From positions 14,261,726 to 14,325,725 of the forward strand of contig OZ024876.1 of assembly GCA_964017185.1 (NCBI GenBank): DNA of 64,000 nucleotides, read 5' to 3'. Both the position numbers and the translations under genes were made by a program. Under the pieces are notes generated by a model that saw only the letters and a list, made by a program, of their open reading frames with translations, was not told the DNA's origin and searched no databases. Numbering within the stretch: the stretch's first letter is position 1; every line of letters starts with the position of its first letter. This stretch comes from Rugalucina vietnamica. Lineage: Eukaryota; Mollusca; Bivalvia; Lucinida; Lucinidae. Of this stretch, positions 44,001 to 56,000 are shown in pieces.

Positions 44001-47000
44001 CATGAAAAAAGTTTTATAACCTCTGGCCCTGGTCTCCATGCTCCCTTTGTGGCAGTGGGTGTGGGGCATGGCTAGGAATGACTGGTTCATGATAGCTCAC
44101 CTGTGTAGGGCATCTCTCATATTTTTGAACCTCCCATCAGAGGAAACCAGGGTCTGTAGTCTCTCTATCATCTGTTTAGTCTGAAATAAGTCTGCATGTG
44201 AGAAAACCTGACAATCTGGGTGTTCGACAAGGCAGGTCAGGTACAAACCGAGCTGTACAGCCACAGAAAATAGAAGCTTGAATTTTCAGATTTATAAAGA
44301 GAGGCACCATACTATCTATGATACAAAAATAAAGGTGCTGATCAGCTGTGCAGTTACTGCACAGCTGATCAGCACCGTTGTTTTTGCATTATACAAACTC
44401 TTGGTTTTCTGACGCAGTGGCTCATGAAAATATGATATAGATTTTTATTTTCCTTTCCAGATTATTTAACTTTTAGGGCAAATTCATTCAGTTTGTTTGG
44501 CCAAAATCGGAGAATCTTGGGAGAAAAACACCCAATTTCTCCCTAAGGGCTTTTCCAGGAAAATTTACCTGGGAGACACGGAACTGAACAGAATTTTTTT
44601 CATCGTGGTGGTCGGTGTTCAGACAGTTTCAGTTTCCTTGGTCGTCGGGGTCGTTGATATTTCAATTTCCTGGGTGGTAGGGTTAATTCCGAGATGGATT
44701 TATTTCTGGTGGGTCAGTTAAGCCACAAATAAACTCATTTTCACGTTAAATCGCAGGTTTTTATTCCCGAAAACGACTTCGTTTGTATTTTGTATTAAAG
44801 GTAAACAATGTGGAGTGTTTGTTTGTTTGTTTGTTCCGCGCCGAACAAATCCCAGTATTTGTGTCTGGAGAATATGATGTTGGTCAGGATGGTAGATAGC
44901 GGTGCTTGCGCCTCCGCCATTCGCAAATGCTCTATGGTCATAGTATGGTTCAGGCATTTGCAGACCAGCATCCTCTTGGTATTTTGATGAAACAGACAAG
45001 GGTTCTTCCAGGACAATTGAGGACAATTGAGGACCAATCCCATTTTCCTGGAAACCATTGTCTTAGTTTATTTGAATACTGCAACCCCATAAACGAATAC
45101 AAAGGTGAACCGTGTTTATGTGTTTATACTGTTGCTAACAGGATTTTGTAACAACTAATTTCTATCCATGGAATCCATGTCGTTTCGCCGTTATCGCCGA
45201 GATCGGAAAATGTTTGCTTCAAAATCGTTGAAATTTATTGAATAAAGTATTGAGTATAGAACATCTCCCTGTTGTACGGTCCTTCCGAGATGAGAAATTT
45301 GATGGTCAGTTTCCATTATAGCATGGAAAACACCAATACATAAAACAATAAGAACCACCACAGAAGTATCGCCTTGGAACGATCAGTAATATAAAATTAC
45401 TGGCGGGCTTAAACTAGCTTTACAGAGCTCTAACCTCACCCTCAGCTTCTGCAGTGGTTCACAACATTAAGTCTACAGCCTACAAAACACTCCTGAGACC
45501 ACAGCTGGAATACGCCTCCATTGTGTGGACACCTCATACAGCAACCTCCATCAATAAGTTAGAATCCATGCAGCGTAGAGCTACTAGGTGGGCTACCCGA
45601 GTGTCACTGCTATGCTCAAAGACCTTCAATGGCGTCCATTGGCTCAAAGACGCATTGATAGTCGTCTCATAATGCTATACAAGGTCACTTATGACCTTGT
45701 TGCCATACCAGTAAGTGATTATCTTGTCCCACATATCAGAAGAGACTCCAGACATAACCATCCTTTGGCATACAGCTTGATTACAACTTCAAAAACTACT
45801 ACAAATTTTCCTTTTTTCCACGAACTGTCACACATTGGAATGCCCTACCTCGCCAAACACTTAACAGTCATGTTACCCACCGTGGCACAGTTCAGTGATG
45901 CTTTCCCCCTAATCTCAAGCATCTGTTTTTATCTTTTAACTATACGGTACTAACACCTCTACTCGCACTGTATAAACTCTTTTCTTTTACTTCAACTAAC
46001 CCCCTTCAGTACTTGGTATACTGTAGTCACTCAGTGGCGGATTTAGAGGGGTTCAAGGGGTTCGCTCGAACCCCCCTCTTGACCCAAATTATTTCATGTT
46101 CATGGGGAATTTCAATGGATTTTGTGTGAAATTAGGCAAATGAACCCCCTTTTCTACATTTGAACCCCCTCTTGAGAAATCCTGCATCCGCCTCTGTCAC
46201 TTCTGAAAGTTCAGAGGTTAAGAAGTACTGGCAGCTAGATAGAACATGAGCCGTTTTATTTTTGGGCCGTTTTGACCGAAACGACTCTGATTTCCTCTGA
46301 TAGCAAAATCAAGTTCAACGTTGTACTTCCGTTTCCGCTGATAAAAACTTGATGGAGAAATTTTCCGTCGAACAAGTATTAAAAATTTCTGGGTGGGGGG
46401 GTTAAATTTAAAAATTTCTGGGTGGGGGGGTTTATTGGAATTTCAATTTTAGTGGTGGTACCCATAAAAAAATTAAAGTTAGATGGGTGGTCCCCCTAAA
46501 AAAAAATTCAGTTCCGCAACCCCCCCCCCCCCCATGTAATTTTTCCTGGAATAGCCCTAAGCAGAACTTGGCTTGTGGAGGCTCTAACCCAAAGTGAATA
46601 TCAAATTACTAGTATAAAGAATGGCACTTTGTTTTTTTTATGTTCAAACGGCATTTCCTTTTAGTTTTGTTCGAACCAGTCCAATGCAATACACCTGTGA
46701 GGGTCTAAGAATGCAAGCAGTCCATGCATTTCTTCTTCCATATATAGCTTTTTACTTCATAGATATTTCAGATTACTCCAGTCAAACCTCTGTCTCTTGT
46801 CCCTTATTTTACAGCCTGGGACCAGTTGCTCGAATTTAATGATGTCATTAGTTAACAATTTGTTAAAATTTCAAAGGGCAATATTACAAATATACTGCTA
46901 TTTTTTGTTGAAAAAAAAAAGGTGAGAAGGATTCTCACATTTATTCAACAAAAAAAAATTCTTTTGAAGTTGATATATAGTTAACAAATTGAGGGCTTAA

Positions 47001-50000
47001 TGATAGTGTTAAGCTAACAAAGTTTTGAAAAACTGGTCCCAGATTTGTGGTGGCCACAGTCATATGGAGACTCAAGGTATCAAAATGACCAGAGTAACCC
47101 AGGCTCGAATTTGTAACCCTTAGTTGAGGCCTAACCATTTCTATACCACACAGGCTAATTAGCAAGATATTTATGCCGAAACTTATCAGACCAGAGGACC
47201 AATGGTCCTGTAAACGCTCACCTGAGACCTGAGATATATACCAATAAACTTGTTTGACTAGAATGGTAATATACATGTATATAACCCCAGGGCAGGGTCA
47301 GTGCAAACTCTGGAGTCAATTTCTTTTTTAAATCATAAAGATTCAGTCGATTTGCCAATTAACTGCAAGTTTTGCCCTTCAAATGACATTGTAACAATTT
47401 TCCCCATTCAAATGTGTGGGCAACCTAAGTTGACCTTGCCGTAAAAAAAGGTCAAGGTCATCCCAGGGTCATGATTTATACAAACTTTGTAGAGCTCCAT
47501 TGCCTGATGCTTCATGCCAAGTTTCAAAATCATAGGCCTTCTAGTTCTGGAGAAGATTTTTAAAGGTTTTTGCTATTTATAGCCATGGTGGCCATCTTGG
47601 TCATGTGACCTTGACCAGTTATACAAACTTTCATTCACTCTTCCTAAGAATGCTCCACATAAAGTTTGGCTTTGATTGGCCAAGCGGTTTCAGAGAAGAA
47701 GATCTTTGAATATCACTGTAATATACATGTATATTGCCCCGGGTTGGGGGCAGACGGACCCCTGGGGTCCAAATTTTTTCAGAATCATCAATCTTAAGTC
47801 CATTTGCCCATTTCCTGCAAGTTTTTCCCTACAAATGACATTTTAACATTTTTCCCCATTCAAATGCATGAGCGGCCTATGTTGACCTTGCCGTAAAATA
47901 GGTCAAGGTCATCCCAGGGTCATGATCTATATAAACTTTGTAGAGCTCCAGTCACTGATGCTTCACACCAAGTTTCAAAATCATTGGCCTTCTGGTTCTG
48001 GAGAAAAAGATTTTTAAAGTTTTTTTTTCTATTTATAGCCATGGCAGCCATCTTGGTCACGTGACCTTGACCATTTATATAAACTTTCTTTCCCCCTTCC
48101 CAAGGATGCTCCATATGAAGTTTGGCTTTGATTGGCCAAGCGGTTTCAGGGGAGAAGATGTTTCATTATTATGGAAATATACAGGTATATAGCCCCGGGG
48201 CAGGGCCAGACAACCCCCAGGGGCTAAAATTTTCCATTAACATTAATCTTCTGTCCATTTGCCTATTCCCAGTAAGTTTTACCCATTAAATAGCATTTTA
48301 CCATTTTTTCCCATTCAAATGCATTGGTGACCTAAGTTGACCTTGCCGTTAAATAGGTCAAGGTCATCCTAGGGTCATGATTTATATAAACTATGATGAG
48401 CCCGCGTCCCCGATGCTACATACCAAGTTTCATGGAAATCGGCCCACTGGTTCTGGAGAAGAAGATTTTTAAAGGTTTTTGCTATTTATAGCCATGGTGG
48501 CCATCTTGGTCATGTGATCTAGACCACTTATATAAACTTTCGTTCCCCCTTCCTAAGGATGCTCCACATGAAGTTTGGCTTTGATTGGCCAAGCGGTTTC
48601 AGAGGAGAAGACCTTTGAAACTGTGAACGACGGACGGACGCCGGAGCATGGGTATACTATAAGCTCACCTGTGAGCCTTTGGCTCAGGTGAGCTAAAAAC
48701 CTGAGGGCAGATTTTCTTTTGACACATATCCAATACCTGTTTGGAGAGCTTTTCCCATGTTTTCTTCAGTCTGTACACCGAGCTGTTAACAAACGCTGCA
48801 CATATCTGTAGTACACCGTTGTAGTTGTGCATACAGCGACATATATCAGCTATAGCGGCCCATTTCTCTATACACGCCACTCGGTCTGGAAGATTCTGTC
48901 TCCGTACTATCTCAGATACCACTAGACGACTACACTGTAACACGAAAAGTCTTAAATCATATGAGCCTTCGCATGAGAAAAACGATAATTTGAGTTTCTG
49001 ACCAGGTCCAACACAAACTGGGCTGTACAGCAACAGAATGGGCTAGAAGCTTGAAAGAAGAAGAGGGAATGTACTACCTGGGTAGAGAAAGGCACTGATA
49101 GGCTATGAAGTTACTAGGGTAACAGCGAAGCTGATCAGCGCCTTTGTTTTCGCTACCCCAAAAGTACAATCCCTCTTCTTCTTAAATCCGAAATTTCAAG
49201 CTTCTAGCCCACTTCTGTGACTGTACAGGCCGATTTGTGTCGGACCTGTTCGGAGACCACATTGCTATTTTTTTCATGAGACGGCTCATTTATTACAATA
49301 ATCAGATTGTCTAAAGCAAGGTATAATCTTTCTTATCTCTTCAAGAACATAGTCTACACAATGACCTACCTCGTTGAATCTTTTGCTGACCAGTAAGACA
49401 TGGGGGGCTCTAGATGCTTTCTCAGGTTTCATCCAGGCCTGGCCCAATAATTCTCTGGAACAGACCATAGTGCAGGTTTATCATATGATGTCAATGTTAT
49501 TAAGTGGATAATGTGTAATAAAAATTACACCTAATGTAATTTATTTAACTCCCCAAAGGCTCACTTAATTAATTCCATATGAAAAGACCACTCCTGTCAG
49601 ACCACTAAATCAGTAATAAGTGATTTACAACACTTTATTTTGACCCATGGGTGGAAAATTAAGATACCAGACTATCAGACTTATCTTGTTCCTCACGGGT
49701 ATGCCCTAAGCCAGCATTGATAGGTGGGATAATTCAATTTTATTTGAAGATACATGTATTACTTGTATTTAACTTTCCAATCAGCTTCTCAGGTTTTGGT
49801 GAACAGCTGTGTTGAATATGAGTTTTTTTGTTGTTTTTTTATAATCTCGAAGCAAGATTGCTTCATGGTCAAGTTGACCTACTCACTGCCTATTGAGGTA
49901 AACATCATCATAAAAGATGACTTGCTGTGTATAATACTCGCTGAGTAATGAGGTAAATACAATGATGAAGTTGACTTATACTCACTGCATTGCATATACA

Positions 50001-53000
50001 TGTACCATGAAAAAATTAACTTACTGTGCATTGAGGTAAATACCACAGTAAAGTTGACTTACTCGCTGTATATTGAGGTAAATATAATGGTAAAATTTAT
50101 TTACATGCTGCATGTTGAGGTTCATATCATGGTAAAGTTCACTTACTCGTTACACACTGAGGTAAATATCATGGTAAATATGACTTACTCACTGCGTATT
50201 GAGGTAAATATCATGGTAAATATGATTTATTCACTGCGTATTGAGGTAAATATCATGGTAAATACGACTTACTCACTGCGTATTGAGGTCAATATCATGG
50301 TTAAGTTGTCTTACTCGCTGCGTATTGAGGTAAATATCATGGTAAAGTTGACTTACTCACTGCGTATTGAGGTAAATATCATGGTACATATTACTTACTC
50401 ACTGCGTATTGAGGTAAATATCATGGTACATATTACTTACTCACTGCGTATTGAGGTAAATATCATGGTAAAGTTTACTTACTCGCTGCGTATTGAGGTA
50501 AATATCATGGTAAAGTTGACTTACTCGCTGCGTATGGAGGTAAATATCAAGGTAAAGTTGACACACTTGCTGCGTATTGAGGTAAATATCAGGTAAAGTT
50601 GACTTACATGCTGCGTATTGAGGTAAATAACATGGTAAAGTTGATTTACTCGCTGCGTTTTGAGGTAAATATCAAGGTAAAGTTGACTTACTCGCTGCGT
50701 ATTGAGGTAAATAGCATGGTAAATATGACTTACTCGCTGCGTATTGAGGTAAATATCTGATGATCAAGGAATGTTAACTGTTCAGCTATATCTAGGGCTG
50801 ATAGTGAGTCAAAGGTGTCTTTTGATGACTGCTGCAAATAAAATTACAAACAAGTTATCCAAAGTCTTTGCACACACCAGAAACTGATAACAACCAATCC
50901 AAATGAAATCAATGTTGGATTATAAGAATTTTACATGAGTGTCAGGGATGGACAGACAAATCTGTCCTGAGGGTCACTTTGGCATCAAGAGGCGAGTCAC
51001 CTTGTGATGACAAACTGTGTCCCCAGGGACAGATTTGTCTATCCATACCTTGCACACATGATAAATTTTCTTGCATGCCTTAATGTGATGATGTTTGATT
51101 TTCACAACTTACGTTGAAAAACACTGCCATTTTGAAATAGGATGTTTCTGATATTGCTGTGGTGTCTGCACTTACAGCGAAGTTACGGACATCCTATACA
51201 ACCAATGTTAAAATGGAACATGTGCACGCAGGGTCAGACAACTAGGGGTAGATAAATAGAATCTATCATGGGTGGTCAGTGGAGATAGGAAAATCTCAAC
51301 CCGAGGGTCCATCCGGTTAAGTTGTCCATCGATCCTGGAACGATGGACCCAAGGGTTGAGATTTTCCTTTCTCCACTGAACACCACTGATGGATTCTTTT
51401 TCTTACATACCCCGATTAGGCCTAAATTCATTTTACCAGTGAAGTAACCTGGTACCGTGCTTTAACTCTGATGACATAGTGTTTATTACGGATATGACGT
51501 CAAATGTAAATAAATCGTTGTCAAAGTCAAAAGAGATGCAGTTTTGATTTTTCATTGAAAACGAGCATGAATCAAGATTATACCCAATGAATTCACACCA
51601 ATTTTGTCTAGTTTTGCTGAACATTATTGCTGCAAGCAGCTGCTTTGGGCTAGAAATGATCGAATTTAGTCGCATGCTTTTCTTATCTTGTATGAGCAAC
51701 CAAGCCAGCAGTGTCAGATCAATTTATCTACCACCACTAAAATACCAGAATTTTTCTATCTTTATGATAGAGGTATGTAAGAAAAGAATTTCTGACCCTG
51801 TCCAAGACCTGGATATATACTGATATTTTCTCATTTGGTGTGCAAGAAATAACTACCTGTGTGTGGAAAACTTGCCACTTCTCAGTCTGATCCATGGCAA
51901 GTTGCTCTTAGACAGGTACTAACTCCATGCTGTTGCTTTTTTATTTCATTCATACTGTTTGTTCACAGGCATGTTCATCGTCTCTCGATAACCAGCATGT
52001 TTAAGAGGTGCAACTAACTGCTCAAAGAAATCTTTGAGTTGGCTGTGACATGTAAGAACAGTTCAACATTTGGCCAAATCGTAAAGTTTAAACTGAATGA
52101 TTTAAATCACCATACAGTTTAAGGAGTTTGAACTGCTTTTATAAGTTTCTGCATGAAAACATGAATTAAGCACAGCTTTTTTTTTTATGATTATTTTCTG
52201 GAATAAACAATTTGGCAAGAACAAAGCACAATTTAATATTGCTGAGATGATCGTTTTGCATGTTAAAACTTCAGGTGCACTTCCATCAGAATAACACGTC
52301 CGTGAAATGTATACCCCATTAAACCCCACTTATATCGAAAAACTGGCGTTTGCAGGGCTATACCTTTTTTTCTTATTTTTGCTCCAAAACATAGATTGTG
52401 GGTACTCATTAGAACCGCCTTGCCGAGGCGGTTCTAACGTGTACCCACAATCAATGTTTTGAGCAAAAATAAGAAAATTATCAAAATTTTTCCAATAAAA
52501 ATTTCAATTTTTGCTTTTGAAAAAATTCTCTATATATTGCATGGGCAAGTTTTTGTAATAGTCAGCATGTTCACAGTTTAATCCTTACATGAATTTTTCA
52601 ATTTTAATCAGATATTCATGGACACAATTTTACAAATGATGTCCTGAAAACTTTGTGCAACTTTTTATTACTATACTCCGTTCCTATTGTATCACGGTAT
52701 CTAATGTATCACACCATTTGTATATCACATGAATTTTCGCGTGTCATCCCTGGTCAGAAAAAACCAAAGACGTTTCCATGTGACTTTAGCCTATATACCT
52801 CAGGAGGTTGCAGTAGTTTGGTTAGACTACATACCTCAGGTGGTTGCAGTAGTTTGGTGAGATCTGGTTTGGCCGGCTCAGAAGCCTCTTTGGATATGGT
52901 TCTCAGTATAGATGCGGCCGTCTTGTGCTCCGCGGGGAGGAGATTTGTGTTACACACCATCTCTTCAAGGAAATCTATCACAGACACCTTCAGTTGGGGG

Positions 53001-56000
53001 TCACATTCAAAATCCTAGGGACAATTGGAAACAACAACAAGCATTAATCAATTGGAGCTTTATGCACTAGTCATTTGTAACCATGCCCTCTGGCTATGCC
53101 CTCCCCCCAACAATCCTCATGATGCAGCACAAACTTTCTTTCACAAGTAACTGACAAATATTCTTTCTTGAATCAGCAGAAGAGGAAGAATAGCCATAGA
53201 AATATTTTCATGACTATCTTATGAAGAAAATGTGTGGGATATGAGCATCATTCACAGGTCCACTCAATGATGAAACTGAAATGCTATTGATTGTGCTATC
53301 ACTCGGATGATGGCTCCCAGCTAACTTATCATCAGAATAACAACACCGCACTTTTAAATAGTAAAGTGGGGTATCAAAGGGAATACAATTTTTCTTATTT
53401 TTTTTATCCAAAACAGAGATTGTGGATGCTCGTTAGAAACGCCTAGCTGTGTAATGTGTACCCACAATCAATGTTTGAGCATCCAATTGAATTTCAATTT
53501 TTACTGCTGAAAAAAAACTCTATAATTATATTGCAAGGGCAAGTTTTCATAATGGTAGAAAGCTTAGAAATTACCTGTGAATGTTTTGAGACCCAGTGTT
53601 TGATGATATTCAACACCCTCATAGTGGCGGCGGTACTAATCACAGATTCTCGCTTCTTCAACAACCGTGTGTCTGTAGCACCTGAATATTAGAAAATGAT
53701 CAGTCAGAATACCAGATAAACCGTCGGGAGCATTTGATGATAATTATTGCATAAATGCCCGTGTCACACCATATTAACAGGCGTGTATTAACATAGAGAA
53801 AACCATGTATTATTGAGTGCGTCCTGTCAATACGCTGCTCTTAGTTATGCTTGTTACAGGACCTCTCGCAAAAATTGACGTCATCGCGTAACATGTATTT
53901 GATTTAACGTTATGACGTCATGATGACTTTGAAGTTTGCCCCAAATGCAGCATTTTTTAAACATTGTTTATAGCTAAAATCATTTTCTGTGCCATTTTAG
54001 GTGCATGTATGTTTGCAAAATCTACACAATTTCTCAAAATTTTCCCATGAAATAGTTGTATAATGCAATAAAAACAAACATGTTCTTTCTGATGCATTTA
54101 CATCTGCTGGGCATTTCAGGCTCGGATTTCAACGCCACCCTCGAGCCCATCAGATGTTAACGCATAGAAAAACATGTTTGATCTCCATATTGAAAGATGT
54201 TTTTACTTCTTCCAACAGTGCATGCGCTGCAAACTAGTTGCCACTGGTTCCCACAAATAATTTCAAGTGAAGATTGCAAAATGTCACCAACCCGTTACAA
54301 ATCCATTAGAAGAACTCCCCAGCATCTTGTTCTTGGGGCATAGGCAAACAGTATGGCTCCGGATGTGACGTTGCAGAACGCAGCATCCCATTTGGGGCTA
54401 TTCTGTTTGCTTAGAAAAATTTCATTGAAAAATTGAATAATAATTCAAAATCACTCCTGATGCCCCTTACATTGAAAGTGTTAATGATGGGAAAGTCCAA
54501 TTAAACTGACATCAGGGTAGCACTATAATGACATTGACTAGTATCATTTTTGCCAATGCCTAAAACAAAGGCGCAGATAAAGCAAAGGTGCTGATCAGCT
54601 GCGCAGTTGCCTTTGCTTTATCTATTCAGATAATGCAATTCATCTTCATCCTAAATTTCAAGCTTCTAGCCGTCTTCATTTGCTGCACAAACCTGTTTGT
54701 GACAGACCTGGTCAGAAACCCTGAAGACCGGTTTTCTTGCGTCACGGCTCAAATGATAGCCATACCTGCCCCAGCACTCAGAAACCTCTGTACCCGCGCT
54801 GACTGCTCACCCGCATACCCAGAACCTGCTGTTGCTACTGCAAATGCTGCTGTGGCAGCTGAAGAGCTGGATCTTCGCTTAGATTGCCTCGATGAGGTCA
54901 CCACGGTGCCAACTTTGGCAGGTGGCGGAGAACCTTCGACGTGGGTGGCAAAACTACTGCGTGGGGTTGACGTCACTGATTCAGCTTCTGTACTGTCTGT
55001 AATCACACAAACAAATGTATGAACCTCGCTTAGAAGAGTAATGCTTCCTTAAAACTCTAAATATATATTGTACTTAAAATCCAAACACCTTCTTGTTATT
55101 GTTATTGTTACTATAAAAACAAAAATTTACGGGCCGAAATTTTTATTCAGAGGAATACAATTTACACATTTACACATGTATGTTTTCTCCTAAATGTTAG
55201 TTTTGGTTTGCGTCCCTCTAATAAAAACCTATTTTACATACATCATTTTTGCACTATCGGCTGGTTTCCAGCATAGAAATAATCAATATTAGCAATACAG
55301 GTAACCATTAGGTCAGGATGGTTTTGGTACCTGTATTTCCAATATTGATTTTTTTGTAAGCTGGAAACCAGCCGATAATGCAAAAATAGTGAATATTTTA
55401 ACTTGTATATCTGATCTTCACAGGCAAATCTGTCTTTCTTGTAAGACTTAAAAGCACACAAATTAAAGACTAAAATTAAAACTTGCGAAATCATCATCAA
55501 ACACATATACTTACATGGTCTGATCTTAATCTGTGGTGCCATTATATTTGGTGTTGAGTAGCTGTAGCTGATTGGTGATGGTGCTCGTCGTAACTTTGGA
55601 CTGGCGCTCGGCGATCTGTTGCCACGGTGAGGAGAGGTAGAGCGGAGAATCGGCGAAGGAATCTTCACCGGTGAAGATACTTTGGTGGGTTTCACAATCC
55701 GTACAGGACTGCTTAGTGGGGATAATGAGAATGCTTCTGAATACTTTTCCGGCATCTTGATGGGTGTGGAGGGCCGACGGGGACTAGTTTCGCCACTTCT
55801 TGGACTTAAAGGTTGTGGTAATGAACGTCTCGGACTACCCAAAGGGGAGGTAACTGGACTAGCATGGGGTGTGGTTGGGGTCAAGGTAAGTGTATCTGAA
55901 CTCGCCTCTGATCGCTGGAATGTTGGACTACCACATAACATCATTTCAGGGCTAGTTGACCCACCCAACACACTACCTGGTGGAAGCAACTTTCCATTGG

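Larger units (their letters stand above)
44547..46557. mobile_element. 2-kb terminal-inverted-repeat element (Harbinger-like ends)
   Basis: Ends GGGCTTTTCCAGGAAAATTT and (reverse complement at the right) GGGCTATTCCAGGAAAAATT are flanked by TAA on both sides. A C-rich run and CGGAACTGAA lie inside both ends. TIR plus 3-bp TWA duplication fits PIF/Harbinger. It contains a LINE fragment and a hAT-like MITE, and no transposase is seen. Confidence 0.6.

Noticed and set aside
50000..50596. Plus-strand open frame of 198 codons with a 14-residue repeat
   Set aside because: It is the 42-bp minisatellite read on the strand opposite RasGRF; the openness follows from the period.
51115..51190. Possible extra RasGRF exon between 52835 and 50831 (minus strand, donor AAC|GTAAGT)
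   Set aside because: Joining 52835 directly to 50831 gives exactly the vertebrate residue spacing, and the candidate has a length that breaks phase.
54588..55022. Plus-strand open frame of 144 codons
   Set aside because: Antisense shadow of the RasGRF exon 54766-54996 and a MITE.
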